This document shows, piece after piece, positions 1 to 12,395 of a stretch of DNA of 64,000 nucleotides (positions are counted from its first letter, which is position 1; the number at the start of each line of letters is the position of its first letter). Under the pieces are notes generated by a model. It was not told where the DNA came from. It made no database searches and worked only from the letters and a program-made list of their open reading frames with translations. The DNA is from Lyophyllum atratum. Taxonomy: Eukaryota > Basidiomycota > Agaricomycetes > Agaricales > Lyophyllaceae. The position numbers and the translations under genes are program-made. Location: positions 496,001-560,000 of the forward strand of contig JACGCN010000029.1 of NCBI GenBank assembly GCA_014905825.1, written 5' to 3'.

Positions 1-527
1 AGGGATCCATCATGGGGTCGGTGGGAGATACTGGTACAGCTCGCGCTAGCGCATGAGAGGGGAGAGAGAGAAATGGGAACAGAAACGGAGAGAGGAGGGG
101 AGGAAGAGGGAAAAGTCAAATCTCCTGCCAACATGACCACGAACAATTGCAAGCAACCGCGAAACACCAATCCAAGCCTCACGCGCGAACAAAAGTCCAT
201 CTCATCATACGAGAACGAGAAGAAAAAACTGAGAAGTTGAAGAGGTTTTTTTTGATGGTGGTACAGTGAAATGGGTCAACAGCGGGGAGATGCCAATGCC
301 AATGCGGGTGGGATGTCAAGGTAGAATAGAAGGTGATATGAAGTGCGGAAATCACATGAGGGAGGAACAGAAAAAGAGAACAACCTGATAAATTCCGCCG
401 TCCCAAGGCGCGATGGTAACGCAAGAGATTTGGCGAGTCCGAACCCTCGGGTGATATCCAGGCAGCGCGTAGTCCCCAAACCCCTCGATAATACTCCTCG
501 ACTCGCATATCGAATCGCCGCTCCAAC
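1..527. other. non-coding flank
   Basis: This is the downstream side of the minus-strand gene at 528-2709. It is purine-rich on the plus strand near 50-115. Reading frames here are short and unlike protein; I see no gene. Confidence 0.5.
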
Positions 528-2709
528 TCAACTCGATGACAGGGCCTTAGAGGTGTGCAAGTTAGGAAGCACGGCGGGCACAGTCCACCCAGGCACCTCC
601 CAGTCCTCAACCCCCTCAATAAACCTGCTCAGCTCCTCGAGATCCTCCACATCCTCCTCCTCTCCCCGCTCCAGATGTCCGTCTCCACCTCCGTAAGGGT
701 ATGCAGGTTCGCCTGCATATCCGCCCTCGCCCTCTTCATCACCATCAAGGCCGGCTCCGTCTGCGCCAGCAAGCTCAAAAGGTCGAGGAAGCGGAAGGTT
801 CGCGTGCCGCGCAAGAGGCGAGCTCGTGCGCCATTTATCGTTGCTGTTGTTGTTGGTACGTATATCGTTCCTGTATCCAAGCGGCGTCTTCCTCTGCCCA
901 AGCGGCCGACACGTCTCATTCCTCCTCAAAATCATCTTCGCCACAAGCTGCTTCATACTCCCCACCCCTCTCCCCCCCCCTCCCTTTCTTCCCCTCCTTC
1001 TCCCCACTCTCAATCCCACTCCCACTCCCACTCCCCGCCTCCGTTTCACACCCGACCAGATCCCGCTGCGCCATCTTCAACCTCAACATCTCCCCAATCT
1101 CCCTCCCCCTCTCCTTCTCCCCCTTCCTCGCCCTTCTCACATCCCACCTTGCCCGAACCAGCCCTTTCTCCAATAACGTTGTTTCGAGCGTCCGAGCCTC
1201 CTTCTCGCGCGCCAGGGCGTTCTGTCGGAGCTCACAGAGGCGCCGCATGTCGGGGTCGGAGAGGAGGTGCGGGTCGAGGTCGAGGTCGTCGGGGGAGGGG
1301 GAGCGGGGTGGGGGGACGTCGTCTAGGAGGAGGAGGCTGCTGCGTGAGGGGGAGCCGGGACTTGAACCGGGGGCGTAGGTGGTGGTGTCGTCGCCGGGGA
1401 AGTGGGGAAAGGAAGGCGGGGAGAGGTCGGGTGGGAGGAGGTCGTCGTCGGTGTCGCCGCCGGGGAGGGAGAGGAGTGTGGGGCCGGGGGAAGGGGGGGA
1501 GGCGAGCATGGGGTCGGTGTCCCATGGGTCTGTATCGAAGTCTAAGTCCATTTCCGTGTCTGCGTCCATGTCTGCGTCTGTGGTTGGGTAATCCCCATCG
1601 GAGGTGGTGGGCAGGGACGAGGACGAAGAGGGGAGGGCAGAGAAAGAGCGCAGGGAGGGCGAGGTCGGTATATCCTCCTCGTCGAGTGATGGTAGAAAAT
1701 GAATCTGGTGTATGGCCGGCGGACTCGGGTGGGGGAAGGATTGATACTTCTCGTCGTACATCAAATCATCATCCTCGTCCAGGTCCAGATCCAGGTCGAG
1801 TTTTCGCATGAACGACGGAGCGGGCGAGCCGGGTGGGGATATGGGGGTCGGGAGGAGGTCCAGCTCCAGGTCCGAGTCGACGTCCATCTCCATCGAGGAG
1901 GTGGGGGAATCGCTCCAGGTGCTCTTGGGTGAGTAGTGGAGGTCGGGGATGTCGAGTGGGGGGAGGATGGGGCGCGATGATGATGACGAAGGTTCCGGGG
2001 AAAGGGTATTATTGGTGTTGACATGCGAATGCGGGTGTTGCAGGTATTCCCTGAACGTTTCAAGCGCGGCGTGATGGTGGTCCTCCTCGTACAGCAGACA
2101 ATTAAAAGGGAGCAGATTGCTCGGAGTCCATTCTGGGGATAGCGGGTCGAGCAACGGGTCCACCGTGCGATCGTGGTCGTGGTCTTGGTCCGGCGGCCTC
2201 GACGAGGAGGGGAGGCAGAGGAGGGACGACTCCAATTCGTCGTGTTTCGGGATAGGCGAGAGCACGTTGTCGGCTGGGGGGAGGTCCAGGGTCGGGGTGG
2301 GGAGCGTCGGTGGCGGCGTCAAGGGAGCCACGTGCTTCAGCGCCACAGCAGGCATGCTCAAGTTGAGTATGCCGTCCAAATGCGAGGATGGCCCTGGATC
2401 TGCGTTCGAGTAAGTTAGACTTGGTAGAGGGACGCTCCGCTTTGGGTCCGAGTTCGTGGGAGGCGGTGATGGGGGGAATGGAAAAGAGCACGCTGGTGCG
2501 AAATCGAGCTGGTGGTGTTTTGTGGTGTACTGGGTGTAGTTGTGCGAGGGGCCTATGTTACATGCAAATCCTGGTAGATCAGATGGTGCGGTCGATGATG
2601 ATGGGAGCGCCGAGAGATGGAAAATTGGACTTGGACTTGTTTCGTAAAAGCAGGACGCCATGGAGCCGGACGCAGCCCTCGCCGTATTATCGTATTCTGT
2701 TCGCGCCAT
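528..2709 (-). CDS. disordered acidic Pro/Ser-rich protein, function unknown
   Basis: I do not recognise a named family. The ATG at 2709 opens an uninterrupted frame of 597 codons (to 916) that is rich in Pro, Ser and Asp. It has Asp/Glu runs and a basic-acidic helical stretch near its C-terminus (residues about 480-545: RRLCELRQNALAREKEAR and onward) that could be a coiled coil. The open frame then becomes a Gly/Glu/Lys run with poor protein character, while a second minus frame from about 970 down reads SMKQLVAKMILRRNETCRPL. I infer a short intron around 950-1050 joining the two. A third segment at 629-860 (FLDLLSLLAQTEPALMVMK) may be a further exon, so the 3' end is uncertain. The low-complexity composition suggests an intrinsically disordered, perhaps nuclear, regulatory protein. 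The 418-codon plus-strand frame opposite it is a compositional shadow. Confidence 0.6.
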
Positions 2710-5667
2710 GGTAAAAGGTTGTAGTCAAGCCTGCATCGATAACAAGTAAGTCGAACAAAGATCACCAGGCAACGAAGAATAAAAAGACAAGAAGCCTGTA
2801 CGCACAAAGCAGTTCATCCCACAACAGAAAAGCCCATGCCACAGAGAAGGCGGTACTTGGGGGGGTCCTTGTCTTGAGGAATGCTCGGTGCTGGAGGGGA
2901 GGTGATGGGGTATCACACCCTCGGTGTAGGACTATATTCTCCACATTGACACCGCTCAACACGCCCGTGCCACATGTCGATTTTGGCTTACCTCAGCAGA
3001 TGCGCTAATCATGCCACCCACAGGCACACACACACGAGGCAATAGAAGTCAACATCCATCACCTCGTGTACTCACCGGCCTCATCTTATCACGGCGATCC
3101 TCAGCGCCTCAAGGTCGCCTTGGACGAGCTTGTTTAACCAAATCTCACGTTATGACTCCACATTGACGCTCCAATCTCGGACGGGTATGGGAGATGGGAA
3201 GAACTGGACATACACGGACAGAAGGCGGTGCGAGGGAAACCCAGTGGGTAATACGCCATTCCTTGCTACCCGAAGCTGATCATTGACTGACACCTCGCTC
3301 CGGTTAGGGAGTTGCGAGTGAGAACTTCATCATGACGAAGTTTAGTGATGCCGAAACACGCCGACTTGCCATCGGTCACAGATGCACACCCCTCTAGCCC
3401 GAAGATCGTGCGCCTAGACCTTCTTTCTCGGTATATTCCAGGCATATACCCGGCTCAGAGTCGTCTGGGTATATAGTCGATACCTAATTCTCAGAGGATG
3501 ACACGCATCTGGAGGTAGGGTAGATTCTGCTCCCCCAGCGTCAAAGGGCAGATGTCAGACCCCCATCGGGGCAAAACGAAAACGCATCCGCATCACCTCC
3601 TTGCGTCACTCCTACATTCACATCTCTTCTTCCAGTGGATTCCAGAAAACTGTGATGTCGCCGTTAGTCTAATTGTCAATTACACCACTCGTGATAGAAG
3701 CAAATCTGACGTTTGTCCAACACCGATACGGCATTGAAAGGAGATATTACTAGGTGCGCGGTCAGTGATTAGTCCGAAGCGGATAATAAAAGTGGATGGG
3801 AGAGACACGACTTCAAGGCCTAGGCGCTGTCTCCTCCGCCACTCACACATATTCTACCTTCCGTCATGGGCATCGAGGCTTATGGATCCCGATGCTTGCC
3901 CGCGTCATCAATGTATCTGCCTTCTTATCATGAAAAAGATTTTTCGATCCTCATAGCTGGGCTCGGCGCTGTTATGTACAACAGCACGACACATAATACG
4001 CGATATCTGTCAATGATACACGCTCCACGCCCCAGAAATATCACATCCCACACAACACCACACCCCACCACACCAGTATCACGACGCGGACATAGCCACA
4101 AACGAGCACCACATATCTTACCTATGTAGTCATCCTGCCTTTGACCTTTGACCTTTCCATTTCCGTCCTGTGGCGCCTATCACTCTCTACCATGCCCTTG
4201 ACCCATACCCACCCCCACCGGCCATCACTTGTGGATACTCAATTGACTTACATCTAGGAAGGCTCGCGATAGAGCCTTGTCGGGATCCCTGCTACCTACG
4301 CCCCCTCGACACCGGGCACGAGGGTAAATGCGTTCAGGGTTGGATGGACCTAGTCGCGGAGTTGCCTTCGTTCATTAACATTGACCAGGGACATGTTCCG
4401 TTCGGTGATGTGTTCGCACACCACACATCATGGGCGCTTACCCCCTGTCTCTGCAGGCCCGGACCCGGGGAACGAACGAGGAGGGATCTTACCACCCACA
4501 CACGCGAAATCCGTGCGGTCGTAGGTAGACGCCCGTCATGGTGATGATGATGGTTTCTCCTAGTGAGCGCGCTCAGATCAGGATCATGGATCGTGAGGCG
4601 CTTGGCCATTCTCAGCGCTTTCTACTTACGTGCTCGTGCTTCCTCGCCGTATTGGGCACCGCCGCCCGACGAACGGCGAGAAACCTTATCGTGATACTCG
4701 TCTATTGGGCGCCACCCCACCCCCTCCCTCGAGCGGTCAGGGCAAACCACACGAACTTGCGCCTGCGATCATTCGTCCGACCCGCGCCGCCGCCTCGCTT
4801 GAACCCGACCAATCCAGCTTGGAGCTCACGTCCAAGGGTCCATGTTCAGCTACCGCATACGATTTTTTTTCTTTTCTCTTTTTTTTTTGGTTTTGACAGT
4901 CTGCCCGATGCGCTCGCTCCCGAGTTTCGTGTGCTTTTTTTGGGTATAAGTATCAGGTATGTATAGTGGTGTGGTGGGTCCATGGGGAAGGTGGTGCATT
5001 GACAACTTCGCAAGTTCCGATGTGTCAGGAACTACACATAGAGGAACCACGAAATGTAGGCGGATGAACGAATCTTGCACCTGTCAGTGTCAGAATCTAA
5101 ATATAATTGATACATACAAGGATTCAGTGGGCGGGGAGGTGCTGTACGATGGACTTAGTCAATTGGCGGGTGGGACGGGGGTTGTTGATATGTTCAGGTC
5201 GGCATGTGAAGAAGGCGCGATGGCGGTCGAAGCAGGTGCTTAGGCCCACTGACGTCTGTATATTGAAGGATTATCTTACCTCTACTCAACGTGCGAGTCT
5301 GGTCATCTCTGTCCATACCTATGACCGCTGTATACTCGCCTGAATCAATTTCTATCACGCACTGTGGTGGATCATGAGTCAAGGTCATGTTATCGCTTTC
5401 CGCTTGAGATATACTCCAGAGTTGCCATCTGCCCAATGATTTATAAAAATGAGAGTGTGAATTTCTGTTCTTAAAAACGAACTCCGAAGATGCGTTCGCT
5501 GGAGTTGGATCTTATTTCGTTATCGCGGAAGTATCAGGTATGAAAAAGCTGCGACGGAGGGTTGCGTCGTAGTATTGAAGGTAAAGCAGGACAGAATCTT
5601 CCGCGAGCCTAATACAGAAGTCCAATGAGATTAACCTGCAGATAGTGTATAGTGCGATAACACGTCA
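2710..5667. other. long intergenic region, no gene seen
   Basis: The stretch carries only short overlapping reading frames without family resemblance, splice-linked continuity or a signal peptide. A pyrimidine-rich tract with long T runs lies at 4861-4890. It separates the 5' end of the gene at 528-2709 from the 3' end of the first MFS transporter. Confidence 0.5.
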
Positions 5668-7722
5668 TTAGTTGGTATCGGCCGTCGAATACCCAACATC
5701 AACCCAAGCCCGCAACTGCGTGCCATACCGAATCGTATACCATATCACCCTGTACGAAAAGGTCAGCGCCTCCCACATAAATGTCATCACAACATCCTTA
5801 CAAGCCTCCGATCCACGCCAGAAGAGCTGAAAGTGCGTTGGTCCCCGCAACGCCGATGACCTCGATCAACGGGAGGAGCCCAGAGATGCAGATAGCCAGT
5901 GCGAACCCACGAAACGAACTGTGTAGGCGAGAGTCAGTGCGCCGCGAAGAAGATTCCAGTGCGGAGAGGACCTACACGTTCGCAGCTATGGCTTCAGCGC
6001 TCCGGTCCCGGAAGATATCGACGGCATATGCCCCAGACGGACTGAGAACCACATCGATCTAGCATCCAAGGTAAAGGTTTATCAATAGCGTGATGTATGT
6101 CCGGATAACTGTGGATACATACAGCGATGCCATTGAGAAACAAGCACATCAAGTTGAGGACCAACCCAACCTTCCCGGGGACGAATTGCGTTAAGAGCCC
6201 GGAACATAGCACGGTGAAGGGAACGAGGAAAAGGGCCCCGCCGAGCGTGGCTCGTAATCTGTCCTCGGGATACCATACGCCGCCGCGGCGTTTGCGCCAT
6301 TTGACTACGACTTTGTCAGATATTCTCCCTGCTAGGGGGGCTCCGACTGACACTTCATGAGTGATGAACCGTATGATAGGCAAACATTGAGCACGGACTC
6401 ATGTTTCCGATTCCGGCAGGGAGGTAGCAGGCTCCAATCAGAGCGGCGCTGGTGATTTTATATCGGACCCCCTTGGCGGAAACCGACGTCAAACGGGAAT
6501 TCGGACTCGAGCGTGTACGACTCACAATCGTATAGGCAAGGGGCACCAACAAGACTGACGCATTACAACATAAGAACAGAAAGAAGAATGATAATATTGA
6601 CCTACCAAAATTCGTCAACAGCACAGTGAAGCCAGAAAACGCCTTGAAATAAGGCAGCATTCAACACAGCTCTTCCTCCGAGTCAAAAGTCGCAGAACGT
6701 ATACTCACGACAGCAAGAAGATTCGGACTACGCCATAACGCTAGAGGCTTTAGCGGGTTAACGAAGACCAGTCTCCTTGAGCCTTCCGGAATCTTGTCTA
6801 TCCCTCTCTTGCCCGGGTGACTCGTCTCCGGAAAGAACAGAACCATGCACACGAGCATCACGCACCCAACTGCACCTATTGCAGCTTGCATGATGCGCCA
6901 AGAGGCATATTGCGCGGCAAATCCTGGGAGAACAGGTATCAGCCTCCGTGGGACGTTAGACGTGGACTTACATACCTCCAATAGGTGGAGCTAATGCGGG
7001 ACCAAGGAAGCATGCCTAGAGCGCGCTTCAAAAAGGTGAATCCGAGAAGACGAGTCCGCGAAAGACTCACAGCGAAGTAAATTCCCATCGCCTGCCCCCG
7101 TTCTTCAAGTGCGTAGAGATCCCCGATGGTGCCAGCCCCCACCGTAAGTGCAGGCGACGCACCGAACACCTGAATGAAGCGCCACACCATGAGCTGTGGG
7201 ACGCTCTTGGACAATGCAACCCCAAAAGTCCCGATGCAGCATAACGGCAATCCAAAGAAATATACGGGTCGCCGACCATCTGCAAGGCTATGTCAGCCAT
7301 TACCCATCTCAAGTATGCGTAGGACCTGCAGAATGTGGAATAGCCTGCCCCTGAGAGGCCTCCGAGACTCGATGCGAGCATGGACAAACTGACGGCTAGG
7401 CTGTTTATCAAATTAGCAGGGGTTTCCCTCCGAAGAGACAGAACGCGGACTTGATAATGGGACCAGTGGTGTTGAGATCTTTGGCGATGTCGGGTACTGA
7501 AGGAAGAAAACTTCCAGAGATGAACACTGCAAGAGGATGAGCGTGCTCATAGACTCCAAAACAATAGCACGTACTAGGAATCAAACCGCACCACGATATC
7601 AACATCAGAATAACCCATTTCCGACGCTGCGAGAACCGTTTGTACACCAGTTCGTGCTTGAGGTTAGGCTCCGAGTCCGCTACAAGCAGCGGGGTGGTCT
7701 CCGAAGGAACCTCGGTCGACAT
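5668..7722 (-). CDS. MFS transporter, DHA1-type drug/metabolite pump (copy 1)
   Basis: A multi-exon major facilitator superfamily transporter, predicted to exchange protons for small molecules across a membrane. The start is the ATG at 7722, opening MSTEVPSETTPLL. Exon pieces follow in order down the minus strand: RRKWVILMLISWCGLIP (TM1), VFISGSFLPSVPDIAKDLN, SLAVSLSMLASSLGGLSGAGYS, then DGRRPVYFFGLPLC (the loop 2-3 GRR signature), VWRFIQVFGASPALTVGAG, YASWRIMQAAIGAVGC, FFPETSHPGKRGIDK (a family motif), VGAPLAGRISDKVVVKWRKRR (the second-half signature) and a tail ending VDVGYSTADTN at 5668. Its exon order, motifs and tail match the gene at 8480-10549. The N-terminal E-T-T-P-L-L fits the acidic dileucine ExxxLL sorting signal of vacuolar membrane proteins; vacuolar location is inference. 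Individual junctions were not all phased. Confidence 0.85.
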
Positions 7723-7888
7723 GCTGCCAGTTCGCGCGGGCTGAAGGTCGCGAAAACGTCGAGGACGTCGCTGATGAGGAATTCGCTGGGCGTAACATCC
7801 TCTAACATCGCGGACGTAACTGGAGATGAAGGAAAGGAGATAAGTGCTATCATTGATCAATATGATGCTGATCCTTACCATCTGGAAC

Positions 7889-8023
7889 TTGGAAGCCTTC
7901 GACTGTTCGACAACGAGGACAGGTTGAGTCTGCTCCCACTGATGCTGACTATTGCCATTTCAATTTGGGATTTGGAAGCCTTCGACTGTTCGACAACGAG
8001 GACAACTCGAGTCTGCTCCCACC
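7889..8023. repeat. imperfect direct repeat, two units, 83-bp period
   Basis: TTGGAAGCCTTCGACTGTTC and about 30 following bases occur at 7889 and again at 7972. Both units continue into a shared GAGTCTGCTCCCAC. The repeat lies between the first MFS gene and the tRNA. Confidence 0.85.
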
Positions 8024-8057
8024 ATCGAAAAAGAAATACTGACATACAATATTTTAT

Positions 8058-8152
8058 TCCGGTACGGGGAATCGAACCCCGAGCTGCCGCGTTCGCGAAT
8101 CGATCTTACTTGATATGAAAGGCGGCAATGTTAGCCGTTACACCATACCGGA
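8058..8152 (-). tRNA. tRNA-Glu (UUC) with 24-nt intron
   Basis: Read on the minus strand, TCCGGTA at 8152-8146 pairs with TACCGGA at 8064-8058 as the acceptor stem. The D-arm reads GTGTAACGGCTAACAT and the anticodon stem is GCCGC/GCGGC. The anticodon is TTC (8119-8117). The T-arm is CGGGGTTCGATTCCCCG. The extra 24 bases at 8092-8115 sit directly after the base 3' to the anticodon, the canonical nuclear pre-tRNA intron position. The box B-like GGTTCGATTCC and A box are intact, so it is probably transcribed by RNA polymerase III. CCA is not encoded, as expected in eukaryotes. Confidence 0.92.
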
Positions 8153-8479
8153 CGGTGATATCCGTCCCCCCTGGGCTTCCAATCATTACGTGGTTTCCCA
8201 GCGCGACAGATAGGGATGGAATCGTGCTACTGCTACTACCTGTACATGCCAGGTGGGTATGTATCTATAAGTCCTACGACGAAGGAGCCTGTCCAGCCGC
8301 GCACGAGATCTACTCCTAAGCCTAATTCTACTCATACTCCTACTTCCTTAATAATTCCAAGGCAAGATTCCGTGCATACCCCCCTCTCCCCCCTCGCTTC
8401 GACCCTATTCATTCCTAAAGCTTAATCCTTTTCCTTCATAAAGCTTAATGCAGTCTCTTCCAGCTCCCATCCCGAAGCC

Positions 8480-10549
8480 TCAGCTACCCTCCACAGCCGT
8501 ATACCCCACATCCACCCACGCGCGCATCTGCGCCCCATACCGGATCGTGCACCACAAAACGCTGTCAAAAACGGTGATTCAGTACATTATACAAGCACAG
8601 GGGAAGGGGGAGGGGGGCGAACGTACAAGCAGCCGAGCCAGGCGAGGAGCGCTGAGAGGGCGTTGGTCCCTGCGACGCCGATGAGGTCGATGAGGGGGAG
8701 TATACCCGATATGCACAGGGAGAGGAGGAGGGCACGGAACGCCCTACTCATTCGTCACAAGTCAGTCAGTCAGTCACGCTCAAGACCAAGGTATGTAGAG
8801 CGGACGAAAGCACCCACACATTAGCAGCCATCGCCTCCGCACTCCTCTCCCTCATCACATCCACCGCATACGCCGCACTCGGGCTCAGCACCACATCCAC
8901 CCCCACCCCATTCGCCCACAGACACACCAAATTCCCAATTAACCCCCACACCCCGGGTACGTACTGCGTGAGGACGCCGGAGAGGAGGACGGAGAGGGGA
9001 ACGAGGAGGAGGGCGGAGGGGAGGGTGGCGCGGAGGCGGTCTTCGGGGTACCAGATCCCGAGACGGCGGGCGCGCCAGGAGATGATGAGTTTGTCGGAGA
9101 GGCGGCCGGCGAGGGGGGCGCCGACTGGGGAGGGGTGCAAGGGGTGGGTGAGTGGGCAGTGGGGGAGGGGAGGGGAGAGGGAGGGACGCACTCATGTTGC
9201 CGAGGCCGGCGGGGAGGAAGCAGGCGCCGATTAGGGCGGGGTTTGTTATGTTGTATCGGACGCCCTGGGGCCAGAATGGGGTTGGTGGGTGAGACAGATT
9301 GGGTGGTGGGAGTTTGACTTACGATGGTGTATGCCAGGGGCACCAGGAGGACTATACGTAGCTCGTTCAGCCGTGGAACAGGGATAACATGTGGTCCGAC
9401 GTACCATAATCCGTCAACAGCACCGCGAACCCCGCGAAAGACTTCATATATGCGTCAATGCACATTCTCCTCCAATACACGACGGGGTGTACACGCTTAC
9501 CACAGCAAGGAGGTTAGGACTGCGCAGCAGCGCCAGCGGCCGCATCGGGTTGACGAAGACCCACTTTCTGGAGGCGGCGGGGAGCTTGTCGACGCCGCGC
9601 GTGCCGGGGTGGCTCGTCTCGGGGAAGAAGAGGAGCATGCAGATGAACATGACGCCGCCGACGCCGCCCATTATGAGTTGCATGATGCGCCAGGAGGCGT
9701 ATTCAGCTGCGAGTCCTGGGTGAGGGGTGGTTTCAGCGAGTGTTACGAGGGAAGGGGTGGAGAGAGGCATGTACCTCCGATGGGAGGGGCGAGAGCGGGA
9801 CCGACGAGGCATGCCTATAGTGCGTTTTAGAAGGGGTGGGAGAAGCGATATGGAGGGCAGACGTACGGCGAAGAATACTCCCATGGCCTGCCCCCTTTCT
9901 TCCAGCCTGTAGATATCCCCAATCGCACCCGCCCCAACTGACAAGCCCGGCGCGGAACCGAACGCTTGGACGAAGCGCCATATCATGAGTTCCGTGACGG
10001 TCTGCGAGAGTCCGACTCCGAGAGATCCGATGAAGAGGAGGGGAAGGCCGACGAGGTATACGGGGCGGCGGCCATCTGGGATGGTGGATTAGGTGGGGAA
10101 GTGGGTCGAAGAATGGGGGTGGGGGACGTACAGAATGTGGAATATGCTGCACCGGAAAGACCGCCGAGACTGGCTCCGAAGATGGATAAACTGACAGCGA
10201 GGCTGCGTTCAAAGTTAAGGAGGAATTTCGTAGAGGAAAGATCTGGAGGCACTGGGCAGACCTGATGATAGGACCTGTAGTGTCAAGGTCTTTCGCGATT
10301 TGCGGTATGGAAGGAATGAACGTCCCCGACACGAACACTGCACGCCCCACTCATCAAAACGAGGGCATAAAAGACACCAAGGTAGCACTCACAGGGAATC
10401 AGCCCACACCACGACACCAGCACCAAGATGACCCATTTCCTGCGCCGCGAGAACCGCTCATAGACCGCTTCCCGTTTGAAGCTCTGCTCTGACTCGGGTG
10501 AAGCTAGGAGGGGGGTGGCTTCTGAAGGAGGCTCAGGCTCAGGTGTCAT
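8480..10549 (-). CDS. MFS transporter, DHA1-type drug/metabolite pump (copy 2)
   Basis: Tandem paralogue of the transporter at 5668-7722, same strand, with the tRNA-Glu between them. The ATG at 10549 opens MTPEPEPPSEATPLL, followed by RRKWVILVLVSWCGLIP, FVSGTFIPSIPQIAKDLDTTG, SLAVSLSIFGASLGGLSGAAYS, MIWRFVQAFGSAPGLSVGAGA, YASWRIMQLIMGGVGG, FFPETSHPGTRGVDK, VGAPLAGRLSDKLI and a tail that I read as LWCTIRYGAQMRAWVDVGYT, ending with TGA at 8480-8482. Each of these has a counterpart in copy 1, including the E-A-T-P-L-L dileucine signal. Introns are short and in equivalent places. The middle of this copy (8800-9700) is visibly richer in G+C, with long purine or pyrimidine runs, so the two copies have drifted in composition. 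The substrate cannot be predicted. Confidence 0.85.
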
Positions 10550-11523
10550 GCTGGGTCTCTGCGTCAGAGGCGCAGGTCGACGTGGGCCTGTCGCAGGTTG
10601 AGGAAAGTCGGTATGGCCGCAGCGGCATCGAATCGAGCGTTATGACTAAAAACAGAAAACCAGAAAAGCTGATCAACGAAAGTTCAAACACAGCTAGACA
10701 GATCTCTCTCTCAGATTCTTGTTGAACTGACTTACTGACTCCCACCGACCGCTCGAGCTCTGTAGCTGTCTGGATCGAGCTCTTTTGCTGCTGCCGTGAC
10801 GAATATGCTTCCTCAAGGAGTGTCGACGCTATCGTGAAAAACGAATCATTGAACGAAGTGAAGGTTGGAATTTGCGTCCGGGCCGGTGGAGCTAACGCGG
10901 CCTCAGAGGGCCTCAGAAGTTGTTGAACCTGAACCAGCATAGCACCGCTGGTTATCCCCTTCTCCGTAGCCGTTCACTCGCACCTAATGTTATGCGGAAA
11001 ATGGAGGCAGTTCCCGGCAGCTCGCGAACGCGTTCGAGTCCCGGGAGTATTGCCATCATACAATGACGCAGCTCTGATAATTTCCGCTATAACGACTCTC
11101 ATCACCTCCCATTCACAAGAGGGGGAGCGATAAGTACGATAAGACGATCTATCGCAGCTCGCTTGCATAGGCCTCGGTTAATTGTTTTTGACCGGTCATG
11201 ATTGTAAGAGAATCGCGTGCCTCATTCTGTCGTCTTATCTTCCTCGCACTTAGCCTCCACTGCTAGTTCCAACCTTCAATCCGCAAGGCGTGAAAAATCT
11301 TTTGTTCTACGATCCGAAGGTACGCACATCCGGCAAGATCGACGCGGTGCGGGGTGTCCCGTGAGTCTCGAGTCAACAGAGGTTTAGAAATGACAAATGC
11401 ATTCCAACTTTCGGAACCGCTCGTTTGCCAGGTGTCATGACTATCAGTTCCACTTACAGAGCAACATCCTTCGACCAGTACTTGACTAATTCTGTAAAAG
11501 CCACGCGGCGTCGAGCGGATTTC
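10550..11523. other. divergent intergenic region
   Basis: It separates the minus-strand MFS copy 2 from the plus-strand DUF6593-like gene and should carry both promoters. A T-arm-like GTTCGAGTCC near 11031-11042 lacks the other tRNA arms. No further gene is visible. Confidence 0.5.
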
Positions 11524-11530
11524 TATAAAA
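11524..11530 (+). promoter_or_regulatory. TATA box of the DUF6593-like gene at 11575
   Basis: TATAAAA lies about 50 bases before the ATG at 11575, the spacing expected for a fungal core promoter with a short leader. Confidence 0.6.
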
Positions 11531-11574
11531 TGCGACCTCTCCACAGCTAGGTTCGCCACTACAGACGGCTCAGC

Positions 11575-12269
11575 ATGGACTCTACTGCTACTCTGGTAAA
11601 CTCATCCGCCATCCAGCTGAATTTCAGCGCAAACAGCATGAAGGATGCTATTCTTTCATCCAAAGGCCAACCAGAATACATCGTATCCACGTCGGGCAGA
11701 TCAGGCAGTCGCACTACAATCCAAGACGCGAATACGCAGCGTGTTCTGGCCACTATTAAACGCCGATCGTTGTTGCCGGACACTGTCACGTTTGCCGACC
11801 ATCATGGAGGGAGGCCCATGAAGCTGGTCGAGTGGATGCCCGACGCTGAGCCCATGGATGGAAGGTGCGCTAATTCCGCCCGAGGAATTGATATCATGTT
11901 TCAATAACTCGTTGTTACTTCCATTACAGCCAGGTGGCGATCATCGAGACCGGCGTAGGGAGATACCACTGGAAAGCCCACGAACTTCATAGGCTCGCCG
12001 TACGTCCCTCACAGGATTAGCCCCACTCTACATTGACTAACCTGCTTTCCATTCAGCTATTCAGCGAACATGATGTCCACACTCCCCTGGCATACATGAC
12101 CATAGCTGGAACCAAACCTTGCCTTGTCATGGAGGCAGGTACGGAGTCCTTCCGAGACCAAATCCTAGCGTCTTTGTTGATAGTCGAGCAAAACGCCAGG
12201 ATGAAAGAGAAACGATCGTCGATCGCAGAGGCCATGAACGCGGACAGTAGGACCTTGTTCATACGCTGA
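11575..12269 (+). CDS. DUF6593-like protein
   Basis: Three exons (11575-11864, 11930-11999, 12057-12269) join with consistent phase into a 190-residue protein with no signal peptide or membrane span. The donors read GTGCGC and GTACGT and the acceptors TTACAG and TTCAG. The order of segments, a beta-rich N-terminal half (GSRTTIQDANTQRVLATIKR, LLPDTVTF), a central MKLVEWMP and a C-terminal helix (FRDQILASLLIVEQNARMKE), agrees with the basidiomycete DUF6593 family as I remember it. No function is known for that family. The gene converges on the GH31 gene with only about 125 bp between stop codons. Confidence 0.7.
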
Positions 12270-12395
12270 GTTGCCCTACACCTAACACTGTATACACGCG
12301 GGTGGATTGGACAGGGCTGGTCGGCGCCAATACGATAGAGAGCAAAGATAATGATTTCATTTTGCGTACATTTTCCCTAGCTTACATGATGATAA

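Noticed and set aside
555..1811. 418-codon plus-strand open frame opposite the disordered protein gene
   Set aside because: Composition (Arg/Gly/Ser/Pro repeats) mirrors the low-complexity gene on the other strand; no domain and no start context. Taken as an antisense shadow.
11000..11060. tRNA-like T-arm GCGTTCGAGTCC
   Set aside because: No acceptor stem, D-arm or anticodon stem could be formed around it on either strand.
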